The notes under the pieces are model-generated. The model worked only from the letters and a program-made list of their open reading frames with translations. It did no database searches and was not told the DNA's origin. Shown piece after piece: positions 1 to 6,542 of a DNA stretch of 12,556 nt. The position numbers and the translations under genes are program-made. Location: assembly GCA_029857975.1 (NCBI GenBank), contig JAOUFX010000023.1, forward strand, positions 1 to 12,556, in the 5' to 3' direction. Within the stretch, counting starts at the first letter, position 1; each line of letters opens with the position of its first letter. The stretch is from Deltaproteobacteria bacterium. Its GTDB lineage: Bacteria; Desulfobacterota; SM23-61.

Positions 1-1260
1 CCCCAACCCTTTCGCTCCCCCCATAATCAGGCTGCCCGCATCTGCGTAGGCTTCCCTCAAGATCACACTGATCTTCGGAATCGTGGCCGTAGCATAAGTA
101 TCGAGAATTTTTCCAAAGTGGCGAAGCAGCCCCTTTCCTTCCTGTTCTTCTCCGGGAACGATGGGGGGCGTATCCACAAGATTCACCAGGGGAATATTAT
201 AGGCATCCAGCACCTGAAGAAAGCGATAGTACTTATCGCAAGAATCAATGTTCATGATACTCCCCGACTCTTTAGGGTTATTGGCCACTAAACCAACAGC
301 TTCCCCGTCAAATCGACCAAAACAGGTGAGGAGATGGGGGGCGTAGGTCTCTTTAATTTCAAAATATTCCCCATCGTCAACCAGCAACTTAATGACCTCG
401 TGCATGTCATAGGTAAGATTATACTGATCGGGTACAATGTTGAGGAGGCTTTCCACCCCCCGGTCCGGAGTATCCGTTGGCTTCTTACCCGGAGGGTTTT
501 CGCGGTAGTTGGAGGGTAGATAGCTTAAAAGCTGGCGGGCTTTTTGAATCGTCTCTTGGTCGTCGTCCCCCACCACATCACAGGTGCCGCTATAGGCCAT
601 ATGGTAGTCCGCACCCCCAACCTCCCTTCCGATCTTCTCCGAGGTCGCAGCTTCGGTCATTCTGGGGCCGCCCAGCCAAAGGTTAGCGGAGACTCTGCTC
701 ATGAGCAGAAAATCACAAAGGGCGGGAGCATAGGCCTGGCCGGCAATACAGGGCCCCATCAAAACATTGATCTGAGGGATTAAACCCGAATAGCGGGACT
801 CGAGGGCAAAGTACCAGTCCAATCCTCCGGTAGGAACATCCCGATAACCCAGGCGCCCTCCGGAAGAATCCAATAGCCAGACCATGGGAATTCCCCATCG
901 GGCAGCCAGGTGGATCAATTGAGCACACTTCTGTAAATGCTGGACTCCAATGGACCCTCCGTACACGGTAAAATCACTGGCGTAGACCGCCACGATCCGG
1001 CCGTCGATCCGGGCCGTCCCGATGATGGCCCCGTCGCAAGGAGCCTCGGATTTCTTGCCGTCAATCCTGGTTCCGGTCGTCCCCACGCAGGACCCGAGTT
1101 CCTGAAAAGTGCCCCGGTCGATGAGGCAATCGATCCTTTCCCGGGCAGTCATTTTTCCCCGGCTGTGCTGCCTCTCGATCTGTTCCAGACCTCCCCCTAA
1201 AAGGTTCTTTTGGTGAATCCCCCGGAGCTTTTTGATGGCTTCATGCATGCGCTCGCCCAT
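1..1260 (-). CDS. Acyl-CoA carboxylase carboxyltransferase subunit A (PccB/GcdA type), 3' end outside window
   Basis: I translated this by hand because the frame is open to the window edge: 420 codons with no stop, starting MGERMHEAIKKL. It is a carboxyltransferase of the PccB/MmdA/GcdA family, which moves a carboxyl group between carboxybiotin and an acyl-CoA in the cytosol. Family signatures are DFTVYGGSIG near residue 100, LLDSSGGRL in the N-terminal acyl-CoA site, LVANNP, then DSCDKYYRFLQVLDAYNIP and LVDTPPIVPG. Full members are about 510-520 residues, so roughly 100 are missing. The usual C-terminal AYGGAY loop reads AYADAGS here, a departure at the C-terminal oxyanion hole, and the N-terminal GGAR reads SGGR. 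The ATG has an AGAGGTG ribosome site and lies 21 bp after the stop of the paralogous gene, so the two are one operon. The family is certain; the substrate is not. Confidence 0.93.
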   Translation of the reverse strand, partial: MGERMHEAIKKLRGIHQKNLLGGGLEQIERQHSRGKMTARERIDCLIDRGTFQELGSCVGTTGTRIDGKKSEAPCDGAIIGTARIDGRIVAVYASDFTVYGGSIGVQHLQKCAQLIHLAARWGIPMVWLLDSSGGRLGYRDVPTGGLDWYFALESRYSGLIPQINVLMGPCIAGQAYAPALCDFLLMSRVSANLWLGGPRMTEAATSEKIGREVGGADYHMAYSGTCDVVGDDDQETIQKARQLLSYLPSNYRENPPGKKPTDTPDRGVESLLNIVPDQYNLTYDMHEVIKLLVDDGEYFEIKETYAPHLLTCFGRFDGEAVGLVANNPKESGSIMNIDSCDKYYRFLQVLDAYNIPLVNLVDTPPIVPGEEQEGKGLLRHFGKILDTYATATIPKISVILREAYADAGSLIMGGAKGLG

Positions 1261-1281
1261 CTTTGCACCTCTCGAAAAAGT

Positions 1282-2832
1282 TCAGGCGGGTTTGATCGAA
1301 CGTTTCCGGTCCGGTAATTCTTCCCGCTTGTTGACCAGCGCCCTGAGGGCCTTAATAATTTTGGGACGAGTGTCCCGTGGGTCAATCACTTCGTGGACGG
1401 TATAATAGGTCGTCCAGAACTTACCCAAGGTCAGGACACTGAACTGTTCTTTGAGGATGTTCAATAAGAAGTTATAAACCTGTTCGTATTTTCCTTCCTC
1501 TTTCGCCTTGGCCAGTTCTTTATGAAAAACAGCATGGACGACCGTTTCAGGGCCGGTGGGGGCAAATTCCGTCGTCGGCCATCCATATATGAAATCGGGG
1601 AACATGGCTGAACAACCCATTACAATGTTCGCTCCACCATAAGAGCGCCTCAACACGACCGTAATCTTCGGGCAGGTGATGTTGGCATAGGAATGTAATA
1701 ATTTTGCTCCATGGCGGATCACCCCCAATCTTTCCCATTTGTCGCCGGGCGGGAAAGCAGTGGTGTCCACCAAATTGATCTGGGGAATATGGAAAGCATC
1801 CAGGAAATTCATGAAACGGTCGTATTTGTCCGAGGAATCCGGTTCAAGAATCCCGCTCAATTCATCCGGATTATTGGCCACAAGACCGCAGACCTGATTG
1901 CCCAAGCGGCAGAAACCAATCACCAGGTGGTTGGCAAAGTCTTGCTTCAGTTCAAAAAATTCTCCCTTGTCCACCACTCGGTCGATGATCTCATGGATGT
2001 CGTAGGTAAGCCGGGGATCGTCAGGCATGATATCCAGCAGGGCTTCTTCTCTCCTTTCCGGGTTATCGCCCATTTCCACCACCGGTGGCTTTTCCCAGCA
2101 ATTCTGAGGAAGGAAGCTCAAAAGCTTTTTGGCCTTGGCGATGGCATCTTCATCACTGGCAGCGATCAGGTCACACTGGCCGCTTTTTTCCATATGGAAC
2201 TCGGCTGTCCCGGCGTCATCCGACTGCTTATCCCCTCCCAGCCAGAGAAACCCGGTCTGGCGATGGATGATCGAAAAATCCGATAGTACAGGCACTACCG
2301 CAGATACTCCGATACAGGGTCCCAAAACAAGTGAAATTCTAGGGACAATCCCGGAGATCAGAGAATAATTTCGGAAGAACTGGGCGAGTCCGTTGAGGCC
2401 GATATCTCCTCCCTTGAAACTGAGCCTTTCTCCAGCCGAATCGATGATTCCAATCAGGGGCACTTGCATCTGCCCGGCCATCCGGGCCAGATCAGCCAAT
2501 TTCCAGGCTGCCTGATCGCCCAATGAGCCTGACATGACCGTAAAGTCCATGGAATACAGGATCACCGAACGGCCACTGACTCTGGCAAAACCGGTAATGA
2601 TGCCATCATAAGGACTCAGCCTCTCCTTGCCGTCAAAGGGTTGACGATGATCTCGGACCAGAGAGCCGATTTCTTCAAAGGTCCCCGGATCTACCAGGCG
2701 GTTGATTCGTTCGCTGGCAGTGAGCTTCCCCAGACTACGTTGAATCCGGGTACGCTCTTGTCCCCCCCTTTCGAGGTTTTCTTTTTGCAATTTGGCAAAC
2801 TTGGTGAGATAACCATCCATCCATTTTCCCAT
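1282..2832 (-). CDS. Acyl-CoA carboxylase carboxyltransferase subunit B (PccB/GcdA type)
   Basis: This is a full-length (516 residues) paralogue of the next gene and a complete PccB/MmdA/GcdA-type carboxyltransferase. The N domain carries MDFTVMSGSLGDQAAWK and IIDSAGERLSF, where PccB proteins usually have DSGGAR. The C domain carries LVANNPDE, DSSDKYDRFMNFLDAFHIP, LVDTTAFPPG, an intact RRSYGGANIVMG loop, a YGWPTTEF segment and the terminal VIDPRDTRPKIIKAL helix. The ATG is preceded by AAGGGGAG. It is first in a leftward operon with the second carboxyltransferase, and a strong sigma-70 promoter lies upstream (2965-2993). The biotin carrier and biotin carboxylase genes diverge from the same intergenic region, so all four probably build one enzyme. 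Candidate substrates are propionyl-, acetyl-, methylcrotonyl- or glutaconyl-CoA. No membrane decarboxylase beta subunit is present in the window, so an ATP-dependent carboxylase is more likely than a sodium-pump decarboxylase. Confidence 0.95.
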   Translation of the reverse strand: MGKWMDGYLTKFAKLQKENLERGGQERTRIQRSLGKLTASERINRLVDPGTFEEIGSLVRDHRQPFDGKERLSPYDGIITGFARVSGRSVILYSMDFTVMSGSLGDQAAWKLADLARMAGQMQVPLIGIIDSAGERLSFKGGDIGLNGLAQFFRNYSLISGIVPRISLVLGPCIGVSAVVPVLSDFSIIHRQTGFLWLGGDKQSDDAGTAEFHMEKSGQCDLIAASDEDAIAKAKKLLSFLPQNCWEKPPVVEMGDNPERREEALLDIMPDDPRLTYDIHEIIDRVVDKGEFFELKQDFANHLVIGFCRLGNQVCGLVANNPDELSGILEPDSSDKYDRFMNFLDAFHIPQINLVDTTAFPPGDKWERLGVIRHGAKLLHSYANITCPKITVVLRRSYGGANIVMGCSAMFPDFIYGWPTTEFAPTGPETVVHAVFHKELAKAKEEGKYEQVYNFLLNILKEQFSVLTLGKFWTTYYTVHEVIDPRDTRPKIIKALRALVNKREELPDRKRSIKPA

Positions 2833-2855
2833 AATTACTCTCCCCTTAATCTTTG

Positions 2856-2873
2856 GGAAAAACGGCTTTTTCC
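2856..2873. repeat. 7-bp inverted repeat in the leader of the carboxyltransferase operon
   Basis: GGAAAAA (2856-2862) and TTTTTCC (2867-2873) are perfect inverted copies around a CGGC centre. They lie in the untranslated leader of the leftward operon, about 25 bp before its start codon. The element could be an operator or a small RNA hairpin. No U-run follows it in the leftward direction, so a terminator is unlikely. Confidence 0.35.
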
Positions 2874-2909
2874 GGTAAGGATACTAAGACTGGGGTTAAT
2901 TAAAACTAC

Positions 2910-2945
2910 TTGATCTCAAATGTATTTCCTGGCATACTGGCGGCT
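2910..2945 (+). promoter_or_regulatory. Candidate promoter for the biotin carrier/biotin carboxylase genes
   Basis: Two overlapping readings exist. One is sigma-70-like: TTGATC (2910-2915), 17 bp, CATACT (2933-2938). The other is sigma-54-like: TGGCA at 2930-2934 and GC at 2943-2944 with the required GG-N10-GC spacing. Both would start transcription around 2945-2957 and leave about 170 nt of leader before the carrier gene. Neither match is strong, and no sigma-54 activator gene is visible nearby. Confidence 0.3.
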
Positions 2946-2964
2946 GTCTTTTTTAATTCACCGT

Positions 2965-2993
2965 AATATAGATGAATATTAATGATGTGTCAA
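2965..2993 (-). promoter_or_regulatory. Sigma-70 promoter of the carboxyltransferase pair
   Basis: Reading leftward, a perfect TTGACA -35 (2988-2993) is followed after exactly 17 bp by TATATT (2965-2970, five of six matches to TATAAT). Transcription would start near 2958, leaving a leader of about 126 nt before the ATG at 2832. This is the best promoter match in the window. Confidence 0.7.
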
Positions 2994-3042
2994 GGTAGAT
3001 GAAAGTGGTTCTAAAAAATGAGAAGGTACAAGGGATGAAGAG

Positions 3043-3132
3043 TTGATTCGCGAAGCTCTTTTCCGTCTGGACCGAGAAAAGAAGGTGAAACGAATGTTCA
3101 AGATATCGGGAGGGAGGGATGAAGAAAGATGA
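3043..3132 (+). CDS. Possible 29-residue small protein translationally coupled to the biotin carrier gene
   Basis: This short frame reads TTG-Ile-Arg-Glu-Ala-Leu-Phe-Arg-Leu-Asp-Arg, then Lys/Arg/Glu-rich sequence, and ends in TGA at 3130-3132. That stop overlaps the ATG of the carrier gene as ATGA, the classic layout of translational coupling. A TTG start at 3043 has AAGGG eight bases upstream. An internal ATG at 3094 with AAGGTG upstream would give a 12-residue leader peptide instead. The open frame continues upstream of the TTG through Asp-Glu-Glu to a TGA at 3019, and it is very charged, as in a helical protein. In the neighbouring frame, ATG 2999 opens with Met-Lys-Val-Val-Leu-Lys-Asn-Glu, which a -1 shift near 3032 would join to this frame. 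I recognise no family. It could be a real small subunit, a leader peptide, a decayed gene or chance. Confidence 0.3.
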   Translation: MIREALFRLDREKKVKRMFKISGGRDEER

Positions 3133-3398
3133 GGGTTCAGTCAAGTGCCACGAAAAGAGTCGAGGTGAGAGCACCCATGTCCGGGATTTTTTATCGCCAA
3201 CCAGGCCCGGATCAATCCCCTTATGTTGAAGTCGGGGATAGGGTAGAGAAAAAACAAGTGCTGGCTCTTTTAGAAACGATGAAAGTTTTTCAAAAGATTA
3301 AATCCCCGGTTTCTGGAAAGATCTTGGAGATTGTCCAAGCCAATGAAGCCCCGGTGAAAGATGATGATGTACTGTTTGTGATCGACGCCCAAGCCTAA
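3129..3398 (+). CDS. Biotin carboxyl carrier protein, single biotinyl domain
   Basis: At 89 residues this is little more than the biotinyl/lipoyl domain of AccB-type carriers; E. coli AccB is about 156. Residues 11-30 (VEVRAPMSGIFYRQPGPDQS) match the AccB domain, including the segment that forms the protruding thumb in AccB. The biotinyl lysine is K52 in LETMKV, where T replaces the usual alanine of EAMKM. The family's long N-terminal half and Pro/Ala linker are absent. The ATG at 3129 has a purine-rich GGGAGGGAGGG tract ending 10 bases upstream, so Met17 is a less likely start. The gene sits 12 bp before the biotin carboxylase gene and is surely co-transcribed with it. It would carry CO2 from that enzyme to the divergently encoded carboxyltransferases. 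Confidence 0.93.
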   Translation: MRVQSSATKRVEVRAPMSGIFYRQPGPDQSPYVEVGDRVEKKQVLALLETMKVFQKIKSPVSGKILEIVQANEAPVKDDDVLFVIDAQA

Positions 3399-3410
3399 GG
3401 AAGAAAATTC

Positions 3411-4775
3411 ATGTTTTCCAAGATGCTTATTGCCAACCGAGGAGAAATTGCCGTCAGGGTTATAAGGGCCTGCAAGGATTTGGGGATCAATACCGTCGCG
3501 GTTTATTCCGAAGCGGACCAGAATAGTTTACACGTTCGCCTGGCTGACGAAAGAAGGTGCATTGGCCCGGCGATAAGCAGCAAGAGTTATTTAAACGTTA
3601 GGAGCATTCTCGATGCTGCGAAAGCCTCAAAAGCTGAGGCCATTCACCCCGGGTACGGCTACCTGGCAGAAAATGGGGAATTTGCCCGGGCCTGTGCCCG
3701 CGAGGGTTTTGTTTTTATCGGCCCTACCCCTGAAAACCTGGCGTTAGCCGGCGATAAGATCAACGCCAAAAATATCGTAGAAAATGCCGGGGTTCCCGTG
3801 ATTCCCAGCAGCCGGGTAGGGATCGTTAAACTCGAAGAAGCAATTCGATTCAGCGAGGAGATCGGCTACCCGGTAATGATCAAAGCATCCGGCGGAGGCG
3901 GCGGCCGGGGAATAAGAATTTGTGCCAGCGAAGAAATCCTGCGCGGAGAGTTTTCCGTGGCCAAGATGGAAGCCCGAGCCGCCTTTGGAAATGACGAGGT
4001 ATATATTGAAAAATGCATAACAGAACCTAGACATGTTGAATTTCAGGTGCTGGCAGATCGGCGGGGAAAAGTGATCCATCTTGGTGAACGGGAATGTACC
4101 ATCCAGAGGCGCTATCAGAAACTTATCGAGGAATCCCCCTCCTCGAGACTCACCCCGCCATTGCGTCAAACCATGGGGGAGATGGCGATTGCGGCCGCCA
4201 GAGCGGTCCGATATTTTAACGCCGGCACGGTGGAATTTCTCGTGGACCCGCATGACCGTTTTTATTTTATGGAAATGAATGCCCGAATCCAGGTCGAGCA
4301 CCCGGTCACAGAATTGGTGACCGGGGTTGACCTGATCAAAGAGCAGATCAGGCTGTCCTCCGGCGAAAGTTTGGGGTATTGCTATGAGGATTTAAAACCG
4401 AGAGGGTGGGCTCTCGAATGCCGGATTAATGCCGAAGATCCGGACAAAAACTTTTTACCATCTCCTGGAATCATAAAAGAATATCAACCTCCAGGGGGAT
4501 TTGGGGTCAGGGTAGATACCCATCTTTACCAAGGTTACGAATTGCCCATGTATTACGATTCCTTAATCTGCAAGCTCATCTCCTATGATCTTACCAGGGA
4601 GGGTGCCATCAAGATCATGAAAAGAGCCCTCGCAGAATTTACGATAAAACCCATTAAAACAACCATCCCGCTTTATCTCAAGATCATGGATGATCCTTTT
4701 TTTAAACAGGGTATATTCAGTACCCATTTTATCGAAAAGTTTTTACCAGAAGACGAGGAGGAGGGGGAAGGTTAA
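3411..4775 (+). CDS. accC: Biotin carboxylase subunit of acyl-CoA carboxylase
   Basis: This 454-residue protein is a stand-alone AccC-type biotin carboxylase (E. coli AccC is 449). It uses ATP and bicarbonate to carboxylate the biotin of the carrier protein. It opens with the standard MFSKMLIANRGEIAVRVI. HPGYGYLAENGEFA is at 79-92, the glycine-rich ATP lid SGGGGGRGIRI at 160-170, HVEFQVLAD from 208 and MEMNARIQVEHPVTE at 287-301. By position it retains the ATP and catalytic residues of E. coli AccC: K116, K158, H208, K237, E275, E288, N290, R292, Q294, V295, E296 and R338. The stop of the carrier gene overlaps its AAGGAAG ribosome site. The acidic C-tail (EDEEEGEG) is not a conserved feature. 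It lacks fused carrier or BT domains, so it is the multi-subunit type rather than PccA or MccA. The symbol describes family, not proof of acetyl-CoA specificity. Confidence 0.96.
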   Translation: MFSKMLIANRGEIAVRVIRACKDLGINTVAVYSEADQNSLHVRLADERRCIGPAISSKSYLNVRSILDAAKASKAEAIHPGYGYLAENGEFARACAREGFVFIGPTPENLALAGDKINAKNIVENAGVPVIPSSRVGIVKLEEAIRFSEEIGYPVMIKASGGGGGRGIRICASEEILRGEFSVAKMEARAAFGNDEVYIEKCITEPRHVEFQVLADRRGKVIHLGERECTIQRRYQKLIEESPSSRLTPPLRQTMGEMAIAAARAVRYFNAGTVEFLVDPHDRFYFMEMNARIQVEHPVTELVTGVDLIKEQIRLSSGESLGYCYEDLKPRGWALECRINAEDPDKNFLPSPGIIKEYQPPGGFGVRVDTHLYQGYELPMYYDSLICKLISYDLTREGAIKIMKRALAEFTIKPIKTTIPLYLKIMDDPFFKQGIFSTHFIEKFLPEDEEEGEG

Positions 4776-4874
4776 AGGCCGCTGAATTCAGAGTATTTAT
4801 AATTTGGGGGCATTCCTTGGCATAAAAGATTTTTAGGAAGCAAAAAATTTTGGCCGGGAGAGGGCTGCGGGTTC

Positions 4875-5660
4875 TTAGGATTTGCCCGGCGACGATGTTA
4901 ACGGGAAACTGACTTCAAAAATGGTTTCGCCCTTTTGAGAGGAATAAACGAAGGATGCACCGTAGCGCCGCAATATCTCTCGGGAGATAAACAACCCCAA
5001 TCCTTGATGCTTTCCTCCTTTATTGGTAAAAAATGGTTTAAACAGATTGGGTTTCATATCTGCGGAAAATCCACATCCCGTATCTTTGATCACCACGATT
5101 ATCTGGTCATCTTTTTTTTCGGTAATCAGAGTGAGTTCTTTGCGGCTGGAGTTTTCCATGGCCTCAATGGCATTCTGGATTAGATTAAAGAATCCTTGAC
5201 TGAAATCCACATGGTATCCCTTGAGGGGGGGTAAAGGGGAGGAGAATCGTTTTTGTACCCGAACCTGGTGTTTAAAAAACAAATTATGCTTTAGAAGGGA
5301 GAGTTCTTCCTCTAATAAGTCATTGAGTTGAATCATTTGGGGATTATCCTGATCTTCATGGACCCCTTTTTGAATCAAGACCTCTACCAGCGTTTTAAAA
5401 TTATCGATTTGCTCCCAGCATTGTTCCACCTGATCTTGTATACCCGATGGGATCTTTTTCCCTTCCTTGATTAGCATCCTTTGCAGCAGCTCCATTTGCA
5501 TGGATAAAATCTGGATCGATCCATTTAGGTTGTGGATGATCCCCTTCACGAAGGTCCCCAGGGTGGAATTCCGATACCTATAGATAAAAGCAGAAAGAAA
5601 TTTTTCTGGATCCAGATAAATGGAACTTTTTTTTGATGGCAGTAGATTATATGGCCTCAC
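4875..5660 (-). CDS. Soluble histidine kinase without sensor domain
   Basis: This is a two-component histidine kinase with no membrane segment or PAS/HAMP domain. Numbering from the TTG at 5705 (276 residues), the phosphoacceptor is H58 in GIIHNLNGSIQ. The N-box is FFNLIQNAIEAM (172-183, Mg/ATP Asn178), G1 is IKDTGCGF (206-213), the F-box is LFKPFFTNKGG, and G2 is HQGLGLFIS. I chose the GTG at 5660 because GGAGG lies 10 bases before it. The upstream TTG at 5705 has no ribosome site. That gives 261 residues, with H58 becoming H43. No response regulator is adjacent, so it is an orphan whose signal must come from a partner protein or from its roughly 40-residue N-terminus. It is convergent with the biotin carboxylase gene (99 bp apart), so a functional link to that enzyme is not implied. 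A TATAAT box at 5732-5737 may serve as its promoter. Confidence 0.9.
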   Translation of the reverse strand: MRPYNLLPSKKSSIYLDPEKFLSAFIYRYRNSTLGTFVKGIIHNLNGSIQILSMQMELLQRMLIKEGKKIPSGIQDQVEQCWEQIDNFKTLVEVLIQKGVHEDQDNPQMIQLNDLLEEELSLLKHNLFFKHQVRVQKRFSSPLPPLKGYHVDFSQGFFNLIQNAIEAMENSSRKELTLITEKKDDQIIVVIKDTGCGFSADMKPNLFKPFFTNKGGKHQGLGLFISREILRRYGASFVYSSQKGETIFEVSFPLTSSPGKS

Positions 5661-5881
5661 CGGGGCACTTCCTCCCTTGAATGAGGGACTTTTTTTATCC
5701 CGCAAAGGAAACCGATTCTTCAGCCGGGTGGATTATATTATTTATTCAATTTTCTATACCATATCCGGAGAAAGGGATGCAACGACAAATCGCCTATTTT
5801 AGGGTTTAGGTAAGAAGATTTTCGGATTGGGGCACTTTAAAAATAGCGAGTTTGCAGGATGAGATATAGGAAAGAGGTTGA

Positions 5882-6118
5882 CTATTTTTTCAGTTCCATG
5901 AGGGATTCCTTGATCATTTTTTCAGCCAAGACATCACTGGGGACATGATACTTCCCGGCGGCAATTAACTTTTTCAGGGCAGCCACTCGATCCACCCTCA
6001 CATCCGGGGTTTTTTTCAGGACATCATAGATTTTTTCCATGTCTTGCGGAGGCACTGAAAAAGTTCCTTTATCTCTGAAGGGGGGTTGTTTTTTTCTTTC
6101 CTTGGTCATTGGAATCAT
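5882..6118 (-). CDS. FlgM-like anti-sigma-28 factor
   Basis: This 78-residue protein matches the C-terminal core of the FlgM family (PF04316): residues 40-59 VRVDRVAALKKLIAAGKYHV, then PSDVLAEKMIKESL. FlgM binds and inhibits the flagellar sigma factor FliA (sigma-28) until the hook is finished, and is then exported. The N-terminal 35 residues are polar and basic, as expected of a disordered FlgM N-terminus. The ATG at 6118 has no clear ribosome site. ATG 6109 (Met4), preceded by GGA seven bases away, is an equal choice. No flagellar gene is in the window, so the gene is an orphan here. The histidine kinase gene lies 221 bp downstream on the same strand. A possible sigma-28 promoter sits just upstream (6154-6181), which would mirror the autoregulation known for FlgM in enteric bacteria. 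The family call is by motif; the target sigma factor is inferred. Confidence 0.8.
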   Translation of the reverse strand: MIPMTKERKKQPPFRDKGTFSVPPQDMEKIYDVLKKTPDVRVDRVAALKKLIAAGKYHVPSDVLAEKMIKESLMELKK

Positions 6119-6153
6119 CCAGCGTAACTGATTCGTTGCGTTGTTTAATTATC

Positions 6154-6181
6154 TTTTCGGCAGGATTTGAAAAATACCTTA
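6154..6181 (-). promoter_or_regulatory. Possible sigma-28 promoter of the FlgM-like gene
   Basis: Reading leftward, TAAGGTAT (6174-6181) is followed after 12 bp by GCCGAAAA (6154-6161). The sigma-28 consensus is TAAAGTTT-N11-GCCGATAA, so this matches six of eight and seven of eight, with one extra base of spacing. The start point would lie about 28 nt before the ATG. The biological fit to a FlgM-like gene raises the likelihood, but the spacing is off. Confidence 0.35.
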
Positions 6182-6526
6182 AACCTTTTTTGTTAAGAAA
6201 AATATATACATGAAACGTTGCCTCGATAGGCTTCAGGTCAATGTTTTTTGATCCAAGGTAAAATTACTTTCTCCTGGTTCTTTTTAGTTATTGAACTTTC
6301 TTGTACCCTGTCACCTCCTTTTCCATAAGGCGACATTTTCGCAGAAGGGTAAAAATAATTTCTTTAAACATCAAACAATCAGGCCATTTAAGGGCAGAGG
6401 TGAAATCATTGTCACTGGTAATGCAATAACCAAAGCCGTGGGCAGTACAACGAGGGACTCATTGGCCCTAATCTTGAGCGATTCTTGCAGCTCAAAAATA
6501 TAGTACCACCCGCTGGCAAGCCAATA

Positions 6527-6542
6527 TGGCTGAACATCTGCA
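6527..6542 (+). promoter_or_regulatory. Sigma-54-like -24/-12 element
   Basis: TGGC (6527-6530) and TGCA (6539-6542) have the GG-N10-GC spacing of a sigma-54 promoter and match 8 of the 11 core positions of TGGCAC-N5-TTGCA. Transcription would start near 6553, about 130 nt before the membrane protein gene. No enhancer-binding activator gene is visible, so chance is possible. Confidence 0.25.

Noticed and set aside
1711..2286. 191-residue right-hand frame inside carboxyltransferase B
   Set aside because: It is antisense to a conserved gene with clear family motifs; its translation has no recognisable domain and no ribosome site.
2953..3174. 73-residue leftward frame in the divergent region
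   Set aside because: Phe/Ser/Ile-rich translation with no domain; it overlaps the promoter and the start of the carrier gene.
3744..4301. 185-residue leftward frame inside biotin carboxylase
   Set aside because: Antisense shadow of the ATP-grasp coding sequence.
4776..4874. Bidirectional terminator between biotin carboxylase and histidine kinase
   Set aside because: I found no GC-rich stem followed by a T-run; only short AT-rich palindromes are present.
6410..6480. GEMM-like (cyclic di-GMP) riboswitch suggested by CAAAGCC at 6431-6437
   Set aside because: The GGGACGCAAAGCC core, the GAAA tetraloop stem and the closing GGTAGCCGGGT segment are not present.
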